Virus record (IMG/VR): IMGVR_UViG_3300020446_000050
Coordinates: 1 to 30,789 of that record
Origin: a virus
DNA: 30,789 nt
Reading direction: 5' to 3' (one strand)
Below the pieces are notes generated by a model. It was not told the DNA's origin and searched no databases. It saw only the letters and a program-made list of their open reading frames with translations. The translations under genes and the position numbers were made by a program. Positions 10,801 to 16,953 of the stretch are shown one piece after another; the first letter of the stretch is position 1, and the number at the start of each line of letters is the position of its first letter.

Positions 10801-13419
10801 ACTATAGTTAAACCAACTATTGAAGAAATTAAAAAAATAAAAGTTTCGGATGAAAAATTAACAGAATTAAAAAATGCCTCTGCTAGAGCCGCTGCGCAAG
10901 AACAAGGAGAGGGATTAGTTAATAAAACTATAGATTCTTCAATTGATGTTAAGTTAGCTTTAACAGATATATATCTTTACGCTATGCATGCAAAAGAGAG
11001 AAATATAGATATAGCAAATCGTTATGCAAGACCTAATGGTTCAGGATTATCAAAGACTGAAGCTGATGTAATATTAGATTGGTTTGACAGTTTAGATCAG
11101 TCAAATAAAGATATTTTTCAATTTATTAATAAACAAACTAGAAGAATAGTTAATAGCACTAATAATATTAGATATGAAAGTGGATTAATAGATAAAGCAG
11201 AATACGATGAGCATCAAGAAGGCGCTAGATTTAAATATTATGTGCCTTTACGTGGTGATTTAGACATTGATGTTGAGATGAAAGAAGATAGACAAAATAC
11301 ATTACGTAAAACAACTAATTACTTTGGCGCTTTAGGAAGAGAAGACAAAGTGGCCAGAGGTCGTGGTATAAAGTATGCAGAAAATATTTTTGCATCAGTT
11401 ATTGCACAAAACCAAAGAGCGATAGATAGATCAGAAAGAAATAAAGTAGGTCAAAGTCTTTTAAGATTATTAAGAGGTCAAGAAGAACAGCCTGATGGTA
11501 GCACGGCTATAAACGATGCGTTGGCTACAGATTTACAGCAAAATTTTGCAGAAATTACAACTGAAGCAGACCCTATGGACCCACATCAGATTGCAATAAA
11601 AGAGAATGGTCAACAAGTTTACGTAAACTTTTACAGAGAAAGTATGTCCAGATCTTTCAAGCATCATTACGAACCTAAAACACATCATGTTGCATTTAGA
11701 ACTTTATCTAAATTAAATAGATTTTTATCTAATGTTAATACTTCTTATAACCCAGCTTTTGTTATTCCAAACTTTGCAAAAGACTTGGAAACAGCTTTAG
11801 TAAATATACAACAACATGATGCAGAAGGTATTACAAAAGAGATAACCAGAGATGTTGCTGGTGCTATAAATGGGATTAGAAAAGTTTTTGGTGTTGGTGC
11901 AAATCCTTTTGGCAAAAGAACACCAGACACATCTAGTTATTGGTCACAAGAATATTTAAAATTTGTAAAGGCAGGTGGCAAGAACGCCACTAATCAAATG
12001 GGAACTGTACAAGATCAAATGGAGAATCTTAGTAAGTTGTTAATGGATATTAGTGAAGCTAAAACATTAGGATTTAAAAGAAATGGATTCTTTAGAAAAA
12101 AAGGAAGAAGTCTTTTACAGTTTTTAGAAGATTACAATACTGTTATTGAGAATGGTGTTCGTGTTGCCACGTTTACTAATTTGAAAAAAAGAGGATTTAC
12201 TGATGCTAGGGCTGCCGAAGCAGCTAGGAACGTAACAGTAAACTTTGCTAAAGGTGGTGAAGATAAAGTATTTATGAACTCTTTGTATTTATTTTATAAC
12301 GCATCTTTGCAAGGTAGTATGGCTATATACAATGCGGCTTATAAATCTAAAAAGGTAAGAAAAATATTAGGTGGCATAATAGTTTATGGATTTTTGCAAG
12401 ATCAACTATTAGCATTTTTAGACGATCCGTCAGAAGATGATGATCCAATAACTTATGATAAATTAAATGAATATGATTTAGAGCATAATTTAATATTTCC
12501 ATCTTTTGGTTTAATGGAAGATAAGTTTATAGCAATACCATTGGCTTATGGACTTAATATGCCATTTAATTTAGGCAGATCTCTTAGCCGCTACACACGA
12601 GGCGAATATACTTTTGGTCAAGCAGCAAATAGTATTTTTGACACAACTATGGAAACATTATCTCCTTTTGGTGCAATAGAGAACTTTGAAACATACGTAA
12701 TACCAACTGCTTTTAAACCGGCAGTAGAAATGTATATTAATAAAAATTACAGAAACGATCCTATATACAAAGAAACGCCTATGTACTCAACAACGAATGT
12801 TCCTGATGCTTATACACATTGGACAAATACCGGTGCTGTATCTAAGTTTATAGTGCAAACTATAAATGATTTAACATTTGGAGATGAAGTAGAAAGTGGT
12901 TTGATTGATATATCTCCGGATACAATAGAATATTTTTATGAGTATGTAATAGGAGGTGCTGGAGCTTTTATAGGTAGATCAGCTAATCTAGTTTTTGATG
13001 TCATACCGGCTATAGCTTCCGGAGACTTTGAGGGTAATTTACCAAATAGAATACCATTTATTAGAAAAGTTATAAAACAGCCGTCAGATAGAGTAGATAC
13101 ACAAAATTATTTAGAAAAGAGAAAAGAGCTATACACGATATTTTCTAGAATAGATTTGGCAAGAAGAAGGGGTGACCCCGAAACTATACGTAAACTTATC
13201 GCTAGGTACGATGACGAGGTTCGTATATATGGTAGATTTAAGGCTTTAGATAACGCAAGAAACAGATTATTGAGACAGATCAAAGAGTTAGAACGTAATC
13301 TTCGACTGTCAGATGATGTCAGACAAAAACTTATTAAATTACGTAGAGAACGAATACAAGAGATCATGAGAAAAGGTATTCAGTTAATGAGAAGTGTGGG
13401 CATAAGACAAACTGCATGA
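4858..13419 (+). CDS. Giant polyvalent virion protein (metallopeptidase, ART-like and LPD38 regions), 2,853 aa
   Basis: One uninterrupted ORF of 2,853 residues. Visible parts in order: a short N-terminal unit (residues 1-45); a Gly/Ala hydrophobic region (about 120-320); charged helices; a zinc-peptidase motif HEIIH at 756-760 with a likely third ligand Glu in EEAIAEMYRD near 825; a block about 905-1,160 with RIVHDYFGHALEG and GQNSWLN; an ADP-ribosyltransferase-like block about 1,218-1,362 (LTHFSP to FRGTMAAMFYEL); a block about 1,420-1,820 with AAQSPQKDWYMNV and STIDTHAVAVAF resembling a phage helix-hairpin-helix-like domain; then an LPD38-type end (NPAFVIPNFAKDLETALVN near 2,300; VENG-type and TVNFAKGG blocks; hydrophobic stretch about 2,502-2,521). 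Such polyvalent proteins are thought to be ejected with the DNA and act in the host. The motif RRSxI recurs at 900, 1,194 and 1,867, between domains. Domain names beyond the peptidase motif and LPD38 are tentative. Confidence 0.88.
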   Translation: MGTINVKSNLTGKTYPILIAGNRPTVAEDQFIQNYIAREDGVLLEAPETAEEEGSLIDVPKSFVGSFIKGFTDLPGGIASIGEGVGEKLGFDVAPGESGIGEAAQNFSKGASRALADTFDFNESPYSKFGQAGGSLASFLAGGWAVKSGLAVAGAAPKIASYLGLGTVATQGAALTSQDQMNRIANFLENGGVIDGSQKADAVLLSALIGTSEAIPFAALSKSLGASLKILKKVDKKDIDEAVKTIGGRIKRSIGVGIGEGTQELVAGILQDLTEKNIYNPDVQVGQSAYDDAVYGGGAGFALNLILDSIRGRRVNQYEKKQKELDDDADEAARENASMAQNAKDYLKTQEDKQVKLIEGPGLGLPAPDAPIILPSGDPVTDIDNQSAVDAQENQKRKNTEDTLQAAREATTPYNLVKLESLPEDEAFKIRKQRIELKKGIPVDDPVTIQELEEVVGPEASLREKILQKPTLNKVPALEEISDAELEAERITQETKEQVIKFQENLLKQKIINRAAAKRVYQKLYKEKMPDDIADGALAQMLGSGLLQYDGKGRYSPRSQVDVNLDFIEQARALSERARQIREADDRLRKQRNIFRNDPVNLETNSQQLDLLQKRYSDIQLEAFNLENKANQAVQGQQTIQARRIAPALAPKKVFDQATKTKETSEYVLKQKRVLDALRAELNRIGLTDVRLEGRPLLDAAQLTEDLSRGQDIGITEGIQEVSPDGKRIIALAMEIYDPNMTDAELQAKLGSVMNHEIIHALKSLNVFTDQEYDILKKAAMTRKYVKRSKGTDTTRSYTYYERATHAYIRDGMPNEQIVEEAIAEMYRDYTDGKLKFGGKPKSLFDRIVAFFKAIFGSHADQGFTQTEQIFENIGTTEIEKQIGRRDRKPDDPETVTEPRRSRIIIDRLPDLHRGSIGPLPIAHIVKSRYLQSIGMPNTRPDRYVQINEELARRIAKDFDEAKHDPTNPEVIQAYKAMADETFNQWLFIKDTGIQIEFIKPNQSNPYPKGSKDLLQDISNNHMWVFATDDGFGSDAITDQDIAENPLLQTTGEIIDGRDVRYNDLFRIVHDYFGHALEGATFTARGEENAWQAHSRMYTPLAARAMTTETRGQNSWLNYSDAVGDHNRNSKNKAEETIYADQKITLLSDFVQTEGLANNIEGAIDERAIREDERFSETRDDATDRGRDARRDGRRSVIRSTIEPTKERREPELSPQRTVKLTHFSPVEGLQSIDPEKERSNLFMRGEERRRTFEGYPARSYFAVNISDPNGYNPEQNVGDNIYEVDVPYEGMYDWEADPEKFNDAANAELENNRPDIVDPTGRVNYITTAKERMIKESGATGYWINDPFRGTMAAMFYELRVPETYQAKKYDQAYKDGINQKRGVDAKRTMRSRTRVVGQEHTVSTRFPTAKEREADPSTNLLFINGDIIKNDSRLSEQAANLIKGYNLSGNSKLYVNFSNEEIIEDHIQAMTDNILFVHDSYPVEFRERSALWYDGARDIVDRFSKTYNYSPEIVSAVIAAQSPQKDWYMNVSLAERVLDISRNHGDKQFTPEMMETGQRIFGKPQYKEALDYISNSNRNSTSLDDLNHSLHKAMWIRIFDETYNDRGHRIITPEGQFLDYARRKDGTKKLTGWGSNKEISSAVEALGLKGGQSLQQISILLGDRHKVRSFHNNMVSPMSPDGHSTIDTHAVAVAFLKPLSGKAVEVDHNFGVYTEKGRSKTYGVIPNSSITGSRGMYGLIADAYARAAEQRGILPRQMQSITWEPIRGLFPDTFKNQKQNVDKINGIWDSYIDGGLTLDQTRQEIINATPDGFTEPSWARPSDTIPQFSRDASYETELSRPYVSGRNTRNDSGIGRDSTGVPETRRSRIRATPSSERQRQAQQNDRDIAQAQLNIRYNNLAGILAKGLKVVPESFLFGNTRAQAAQKIVQKYQDSFQPVGAMMDELRDKGYTIADAMDPYLREVNSSGIIGDKLTDLEETIVKPTIEEIKKIKVSDEKLTELKNASARAAAQEQGEGLVNKTIDSSIDVKLALTDIYLYAMHAKERNIDIANRYARPNGSGLSKTEADVILDWFDSLDQSNKDIFQFINKQTRRIVNSTNNIRYESGLIDKAEYDEHQEGARFKYYVPLRGDLDIDVEMKEDRQNTLRKTTNYFGALGREDKVARGRGIKYAENIFASVIAQNQRAIDRSERNKVGQSLLRLLRGQEEQPDGSTAINDALATDLQQNFAEITTEADPMDPHQIAIKENGQQVYVNFYRESMSRSFKHHYEPKTHHVAFRTLSKLNRFLSNVNTSYNPAFVIPNFAKDLETALVNIQQHDAEGITKEITRDVAGAINGIRKVFGVGANPFGKRTPDTSSYWSQEYLKFVKAGGKNATNQMGTVQDQMENLSKLLMDISEAKTLGFKRNGFFRKKGRSLLQFLEDYNTVIENGVRVATFTNLKKRGFTDARAAEAARNVTVNFAKGGEDKVFMNSLYLFYNASLQGSMAIYNAAYKSKKVRKILGGIIVYGFLQDQLLAFLDDPSEDDDPITYDKLNEYDLEHNLIFPSFGLMEDKFIAIPLAYGLNMPFNLGRSLSRYTRGEYTFGQAANSIFDTTMETLSPFGAIENFETYVIPTAFKPAVEMYINKNYRNDPIYKETPMYSTTNVPDAYTHWTNTGAVSKFIVQTINDLTFGDEVESGLIDISPDTIEYFYEYVIGGAGAFIGRSANLVFDVIPAIASGDFEGNLPNRIPFIRKVIKQPSDRVDTQNYLEKRKELYTIFSRIDLARRRGDPETIRKLIARYDDEVRIYGRFKALDNARNRLLRQIKELERNLRLSDDVRQKLIKLRRERIQEIMRKGIQLMRSVGIRQTA
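9216..9235. repeat. Palindromic repeat, copy 2 (inside the giant gene)
   Basis: AAAACTTTACGTAAACTTTT matches the family consensus, with C on both sides of the centre, so the outer arms do not pair perfectly. It is translated in frame as KLYVNF within the giant ORF. Confidence 0.8.
11613..11632. repeat. Palindromic repeat, copy 3 (inside the giant gene)
   Basis: ACAAGTTTACGTAAACTTTT has one mismatch (position 2) to the consensus and contains a perfect 16-bp palindrome, 11,615-11,630. It is read as QVYVNF, nearly the same peptide as copy 2, so a coding origin is possible. Confidence 0.75.
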
Positions 13420-13480
13420 TAGTAGTACAGCTAATTTTACTAGTATATTTGAATCCGTTGAGCTGTTGGAGCATAAGACC

Positions 13481-13500
13481 AAAAGTTTACGTAAAGTTTT
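13481..13500. repeat. Palindromic repeat, copy 4 (between convergent operons)
   Basis: AAAAGTTTACGTAAAGTTTT lies in the 119-bp gap between the giant gene and the minus-strand recombination operon. It is followed by AGTCT and a GC-rich hairpin, the same order as at 21,043 and 25,287. Confidence 0.9.
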
Positions 13501-13508
13501 AGTCTAGC

Positions 13509-13525
13509 TTCCCCGTGCCGGGGAA
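13509..13525. terminator. GC-rich hairpin, probable bidirectional terminator
   Basis: Stem TTCCCCG (13,509-13,515), loop TGC, stem CGGGGAA (13,519-13,525). Outer AGTC (13,501) and GACT (13,527-13,530) can extend it, and TTTT follows on the plus strand. It sits where the two converging transcription units meet. The U tract is short in both directions, so strength is uncertain. Confidence 0.55.
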
Positions 13526-13538
13526 CGACTTTTCATAG

Positions 13539-13763
13539 TCATTTCTTTTTTATTTTTATTAATTCTTTGAGATACCATTCTGCTTTCAACAAGTCTTCTA
13601 AACTACTCTTGTGCTTGTGCCTGTATCTCCAAACATATTTAATTATATTTCCTTGTAGGTAATACTCGTAGCCCTCGCCTAGGGCTGATTTAATGGCATC
13701 AATGCACTCTACACTACCTTTGCGATAGTGCTTTGGTCTGTTTACATTGTCTTCATTCTTCAT
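13539..13763 (-). CDS. DUF3310 family protein, 74 aa
   Basis: The product reads NVNRPKHYRKGSVECIDAIKSALG, then YYLQGNIIKYVWRYRHK, then SSLEDLLKAEWYLKELI. This order (VNxPxHY, a GxxECID block, a GNxIKYxWR block, EDLxKAxWYL) is the DUF3310 family, small proteins common in tailed phages and sometimes fused to nucleotide kinases. The role is unknown; a link to nucleotide metabolism is a literature guess. The start ATG lies inside the last codons of the upstream gene (11-base overlap), so it is the last gene of the minus-strand recombination operon. The length (74 aa) is normal for the free-standing domain. Confidence 0.88.
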   Translation of the reverse strand: MKNEDNVNRPKHYRKGSVECIDAIKSALGEGYEYYLQGNIIKYVWRYRHKHKSSLEDLLKAEWYLKELIKIKKK

Positions 13764-14004
13764 CTAAATAATCCTCTATATCTTTTATCTTGTGTTGATT
13801 TATAAATATAGGTGTATCATCTCCAACCCATGCACCTATCGTATTAAAATCAAACCATTCTACAGCCTCTTCTTCACTCCAATTGTTGTCATGCATCAAT
13901 ATCATTATGCACTTGTCATAATCATATAATGCTACTTGCTTTCTACTGAAGGCACTTATGGTAGTGCCAACAAAAGCATCTTCGTATCCGTCAGCTAGTT
14001 TCAT
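13753..14004 (-). CDS. Conserved phage protein, 83 aa, unknown
   Basis: The start overlaps the stop of the HNH gene (ATGA). The sequence begins MKLADGYEDAFVGTTISAFSRKQVALYDYDKCIMILM and continues NNWSEEEAVEWFDFNTIGAWVGDDTPIFI. The pattern GYxDAxxG...YDxxKCIxxLM...SEEEAxEWFxFNxxGAWVGDxTPxF is widespread among small phage proteins in replication regions; no function has been assigned that I know of. The fold appears to be alpha/beta with many acidic residues. It shares its 3' end with the start of DUF3310. Confidence 0.8.
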   Translation of the reverse strand: MKLADGYEDAFVGTTISAFSRKQVALYDYDKCIMILMHDNNWSEEEAVEWFDFNTIGAWVGDDTPIFINQHKIKDIEDYLDEE

Positions 14005-14549
14005 TTTAGTCCATGCTCCTTGTGATGACAGCTAATGCAAAGCAAGTCACATTTAGCTATTTCTGCTTTTATCTTTTCCATAGAATGGTTCTTGCCAACC
14101 AATCTAGAGATATTATCAATCTTGGTGTTAGGGTCTCTGTGATGAAAATGTAGTATGTCCGGATTGTCTTTGTATCCACAAGCCATACACCCCACTTCTT
14201 GTTTGTAAGCACTAACTTGCAACCTTTTCTCAGCTTTTCTTCTAGCATTTAATCTGTTACTAGCTTTGTTTTTAAACCTCTCTTCTGCATCGTTCTTTGC
14301 TTTCTTTTGGGTCAAATTCATTTCTAAAGAGTTTCTAACCAAAAAACTATCTAAGTCTTTATTAAAATTAGTTTGATTCTCTAGCTTGTCTGCTAGATCC
14401 CTTAAATGCTTTGCCAAGTGGTTTAGTTTAATTTGTTTGGATATCTCTTCTTCAGTATAGCCAATAGAAGAAAGAATATAGCCATTGAGATTTTGTTTAA
14501 CTCCATTCACTTTGCATCGCATGTTTTCTACTTTTTTATCAATTTTCAT
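14001..14549 (-). CDS. HNH endonuclease-like protein, 182 aa
   Basis: The C-terminal half holds an HNH-type zinc domain: CMAC (residues 121-124), HFHHRDP (134-140) and CISCHHKEH (171-179). This is the double CxxC with a central HH and trailing H arrangement of small phage and intron HNH nucleases. The N-terminal 115 residues are charged and helical (DAEERFKNKASNRLNARRKAEKRL), probably a DNA-contact region. SD AAGGA precedes the ATG by a few bases. HNH genes may be homing enzymes or part of DNA processing; no interrupted gene is seen nearby, and the tight overlap with the next gene suggests a stable operon member. The nuclease call is motif-based. Confidence 0.82.
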   Translation of the reverse strand: MKIDKKVENMRCKVNGVKQNLNGYILSSIGYTEEEISKQIKLNHLAKHLRDLADKLENQTNFNKDLDSFLVRNSLEMNLTQKKAKNDAEERFKNKASNRLNARRKAEKRLQVSAYKQEVGCMACGYKDNPDILHFHHRDPNTKIDNISRLVGKNHSMEKIKAEIAKCDLLCISCHHKEHGLK

Positions 14550-14558
14550 GTCTGTCCT

Positions 14559-15002
14559 TTATTCGGCTGCCGACAAATCAGAGTGTGAAATTATTTTAAA
14601 ATCCTTAATGTCAAAGTGGCAAACCGGCTCTTGATCTTGCCAATCATCTCTATCTGACCTACCACCTTGCTTTACATCAAAGTCTGAAAAGAAATTTATC
14701 CAACCGGTAGCATCAGACCAACTCACAATTAAAACAGATTTTGTTCCGGTAACAGATGCCAGACGTCTGGCTTTAATTACCTTAGACAAAGATATTATGT
14801 AAGTTGAGAAATCGTGTACTGAGTTCTGTCTACATTTCACTTCAGCAAAACCCAACAACTTTTCATCTCTGTACATGGCATAATCTAATTTATAGGATAT
14901 TGGTAACTTAGAATAAGACACATCCCATTTTACTGACATGTGTCTTAAAACATTTTTTTCTTTGTCTAGGTTATCTTCCGATTCGTATTTTTTCCTAGGC
15001 AT
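14559..15002 (-). CDS. Putative PD-(D/E)XK nuclease, 147 aa
   Basis: The core reads SYKLDYAMYRDEKLLGFAEVKCRQ: Asp40, then Glu54-Val-Lys56, the spacing of a PD-(D/E)XK active site. A strand-helix follows (FSTYIISLSKVIKARRLA) and a strand (KSVLIVSWSD). This matches small VRR-NUC or Holliday-type phage nucleases; the exact family is unclear. I chose ATG at 15,002 (MPRKKYESED). A TTG at 15,038 would extend it by 12 residues, but that extension lies in the upstream gene and across the degenerate palindromic repeat. The SD is weak with either start. Neighbouring genes (HNH, AlpA-like, annealing protein) support a DNA-processing role. Confidence 0.68.
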   Translation of the reverse strand: MPRKKYESEDNLDKEKNVLRHMSVKWDVSYSKLPISYKLDYAMYRDEKLLGFAEVKCRQNSVHDFSTYIISLSKVIKARRLASVTGTKSVLIVSWSDATGWINFFSDFDVKQGGRSDRDDWQDQEPVCHFDIKDFKIISHSDLSAAE

Positions 15003-15020
15003 AACTTTACGTAACTTTTT
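15001..15020. repeat. Palindromic repeat, copy 5 (degenerate)
   Basis: ATAACTTTACGTAACTTTTT keeps the TTTACGTAA core but has lost one base from the right arm. It overlaps the stop of the AlpA-like gene and ends at the likely ATG of the nuclease gene, both on the minus strand. Confidence 0.6.
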
Positions 15021-15246
15021 CACTACGTTGTTCTTCAAGCCACTTTTTAACCTCTTCTTTACTCCAAATATTCTTTTCTCTTTTTTCAGATTTCATCAGA
15101 GGAAATGGCTTTGGAAAGTTTCGCTCTTTGGTATTTACGATCTTGTATACTGATTGTTTTGAAACCATGAGCATATGTGCTAGACCATCAAGTGTAATAT
15201 ACTCGGCATTTTCAACAATCTCGTCTTTAGACCTCTTCCGTGGCAT
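15007..15246 (-). CDS. AlpA/excisionase-like helix-turn-helix protein, 79 aa
   Basis: The central section AEYITLDGLAHMLMVSKQSVYKIVNTKERNFPKPFPLMKSEKREKNIWSKEEVKKWLEEQ is a winged helix-turn-helix of the AlpA/MerR-like excisionase type: recognition helix near VSKQSVYKI, then the FPxPxx wing and WxxEEVxxWL end. It probably binds DNA as a regulator. I start it at the ATG (MPRKRSK) at 15,246, six bases after AGGGGG; an ATG two codons earlier is possible. It overlaps the upstream ORF by about 20 bases. It is the only clear sequence-specific regulator in this window, and so one candidate for the protein that binds the palindromic repeats. That link is speculation. Confidence 0.75.
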   Translation of the reverse strand: MPRKRSKDEIVENAEYITLDGLAHMLMVSKQSVYKIVNTKERNFPKPFPLMKSEKREKNIWSKEEVKKWLEEQRSEKVT

Positions 15247-15460
15247 TTTCATCCCCCTTATCCGGAGTACCATCTTCTTTTAACTTAACCATAACAACCA
15301 TGTATCTAGAGCCAACCCAATCTTTGTGTAACTCAGCCGGAACATCGTTTGGATGTATGGTAAGCCTTATGTTAGTTCCGTTTTTGTCTTGCATCATAGA
15401 TGTTTTGACAGCCTCGAAACTGACGTTAGGCACATCTGTTTTTGTTGAAATATTATCCAT
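15227..15460 (-). CDS. Small unknown protein, 77 aa
   Basis: MDNISTKTDVPNVSFEAVKTSMMQ opens a protein with a beta-rich middle (GTNIRLTIHPNDVPAELHKDWVGSRYMVVMVKLKEDG) and an acidic tail (DKGDENATEEV). AGGGAG lies six bases before the ATG. The phrase IRLTIHPNDVPxELxxDWVGSRYMVVxVxL recalls small conserved proteins in replication operons of other phages, but no function is known to me. It sits between the SSB-like gene and the AlpA-like gene, so a role in replication or recombination is possible. Confidence 0.75.
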   Translation of the reverse strand: MDNISTKTDVPNVSFEAVKTSMMQDKNGTNIRLTIHPNDVPAELHKDWVGSRYMVVMVKLKEDGTPDKGDENATEEV

Positions 15461-15471
15461 TATAATCTCCC

Positions 15472-15789
15472 TTAAAATGTTATATCTTCTAATGCAGAAA
15501 AGTCCTCTTTTGGCTTTTCCTCTTTTTTCTCTTCATCTTTGTTAGGTGGATCATAGATACTACCTCGTATGGATAAAAAGTTTTTACCACTTTTAGGACT
15601 ATATTTTTTCCAACCGGCAATATTAAATAATGGCTTTTTAACACCATTTTTCATTTGCTTAACCAAGTCTTCTATTACCTCGTAAGGTAATTCAAACTGT
15701 CCGGTATAATCCGGAGATCTTTCAGATCTTTTATTTGTTGCTATGAACAATGTTCCACTAGGTGGATAGTCTTTTTTCTCTTCACTCAT
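15472..15789 (-). CDS. SSB-like protein with acidic C-terminal tail, tentative
   Basis: The 105-residue protein has a beta-rich first part (SGTLFIATNKRSERSPDYTGQFELPYEVIEDLVKQM, then LFNIAGWKKYSPKSGKNFLSIRGSIYDPP) that could form an OB-fold. A charged linker (DEEKKEEKPKED) leads to the end FSALEDITF. An acidic tail ending in Phe is the protein-docking signature of ssDNA-binding proteins such as bacterial SSB and T7 gp2.5. It directly follows the annealing-protein gene (TGAATG junction) with AAGGAG before its ATG. The SSB call is an inference from the tail, size and neighbours; DUF736-like proteins share part of the pattern. Confidence 0.5.
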   Translation of the reverse strand: MSEEKKDYPPSGTLFIATNKRSERSPDYTGQFELPYEVIEDLVKQMKNGVKKPLFNIAGWKKYSPKSGKNFLSIRGSIYDPPNKDEEKKEEKPKEDFSALEDITF

Positions 15790-16479
15790 TCAACTCTCCT
15801 TTTGTTGTGATTTGAGTTTATCTGCCCTTTCTATAAAAGCCTTGGAAACCTCTCCAAAAACATTAGGGTCAAATTCTTTTAGTGCTTTTAAAGCCTCTGC
15901 ATTAGAGTTCTTAAATCTTCTAAGTTCATCAATATTAGTATCCGGCATAAATGTTAAAAATATCTTTTTAACATCTTCAGCACCCTCTTTTGTAGAAATT
16001 CTTTGAACTTTCTCAGTTTTAATATCTGTAACATCTATTGTTTTTTCTTCTTCAGATCCATTGTCCAAAGTTCCACCTTTAATTTCATCCGGTCTTTCTT
16101 CTTTAAATGCATCTGCCTCATCCTCTGCATATACATCGCCATGAAGACCAACTAACTTTAATATCACTCTATCTTTGGCTCTTTTTTCAGCCATAGCATA
16201 TGGATAACTATTCTTATTGTTGGATGGAGATGCCTCTCCAATAGACCATTCTGATTTGTCTCCCATAGTTCCGGTGACAAGTAAACTGACGACTTTTTTT
16301 TCAGAATTACATTCTAAAATTGTTGGCTCTTTAAAAACTATTTTTCTGTGTACAGCAACTTTTTCTAATGCTTTATGCAGTAACACGTAAGTACCATGAC
16401 AATTCCAACCGGCTTGTTTTGGTGTCATGCCTATTTCTCTCAAGGTATCTGCTACCTTTTCCGGTATATCACTTTTCAT
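15790..16479 (-). CDS. Single-strand annealing protein, ERF/Rad52-like
   Basis: The diagnostic block is SYPYAMAEKRAKDRVILKLVGLHGDVYAEDEADAF (about residues 91-125), preceded by a beta-rich N-terminal domain (YVLLHKALEKVAVHRKIVFKEPTILECNSEKKVVSLLVTGTMGD). The arrangement of a beta sheet followed by a xxYAMAxxRAxxRxxLxxxG helix is typical of ERF/Rad52-type annealing proteins, which pair complementary single strands during phage recombination and end joining. The C-terminal 100 residues are acidic and flexible. It lies in one operon with a RecB-like nuclease upstream and an SSB-like gene downstream, a standard phage recombination set. The exact subfamily cannot be fixed by eye. Confidence 0.78.
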   Translation of the reverse strand: MKSDIPEKVADTLREIGMTPKQAGWNCHGTYVLLHKALEKVAVHRKIVFKEPTILECNSEKKVVSLLVTGTMGDKSEWSIGEASPSNNKNSYPYAMAEKRAKDRVILKLVGLHGDVYAEDEADAFKEERPDEIKGGTLDNGSEEEKTIDVTDIKTEKVQRISTKEGAEDVKKIFLTFMPDTNIDELRRFKNSNAEALKALKEFDPNVFGEVSKAFIERADKLKSQQKES

Positions 16480-16482
16480 CTA

Positions 16483-16719
16483 CTAACCTTTCTCCTCTGT
16501 AGAAAATATTTCTGTCCTTGTGCTGTCATAATGTGAGGTCTTGAGAAAGTTTCTTTGGAATGTAGTTTTCTTTATTCCGGCATCCACTCTTTCATAGGTT
16601 ATCAATTCTTGTGTAATGATATCGCCTTTGTTCTGTGGAAAAAAACTTTCATCTAAAACCTCGTTTATTCTGCACAATCCATTTGTTGGTAAGTAACATA
16701 AATCAATTCTATCACTCAT
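16483..16719 (-). CDS. Small unknown protein, 78 aa
   Basis: I start this gene at the ATG (MSDRIDLCYLPTNGLCRINEV) at 16,719, one base after the stop of the previous gene (TAAGATG); a longer ORF upstream overlaps that gene without an SD. The product is a small protein with DESFFPQNKGDIITQELITYERVDAGIKKTTFQRNFLKTSHYDS. It has four strand-like segments and no hydrophobic helix. Translation is probably coupled to the upstream gene. No family is recognised. Its position between a RecB-like nuclease and the annealing protein suggests a helper in recombination. Confidence 0.6.
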   Translation of the reverse strand: MSDRIDLCYLPTNGLCRINEVLDESFFPQNKGDIITQELITYERVDAGIKKTTFQRNFLKTSHYDSTRTEIFSTEEKG

Positions 16720-16720
16720 C

Positions 16721-16951
16721 TTACATACCAAACATTCTATCAACGAACTCGTTGTATTTCTTACCCACATGATTAAACCATCTAACCAAGAAAAACTGTT
16801 TAATAGGTTTGCCCTTGTTGGTAGCCTCTGCTATGTGATCAGCTATTAAAGATGCATCCTTTTTTCTCGTTCCGGATATCTTTGGCTTTAATTTAACAAA
16901 GCCACTTTTCTTAACTTTTCTGACTACTTTTTTTTCTTTTTGTTCTTTCAT
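16721..16951 (-). CDS. Small basic unknown protein, 76 aa
   Basis: The protein starts MKEQKEKKVVRKVKKSGFVKLKPKISGTRKKDASLIADHIAEATNKGKPIKQFFLVRWFNHVGKKYNEFVDRMFGM. About one quarter of the residues are Lys or Arg, and the first 35 are strongly basic, suggesting contact with nucleic acid. A helix-rich C-terminal half follows. The ATG at 16,951 comes two bases after the stop of the nuclease gene, whose final bases (AAAGAGAGG) supply the SD. No known family is recognised. Confidence 0.7.
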   Translation of the reverse strand: MKEQKEKKVVRKVKKSGFVKLKPKISGTRKKDASLIADHIAEATNKGKPIKQFFLVRWFNHVGKKYNEFVDRMFGM

Positions 16952-16953
16952 TT

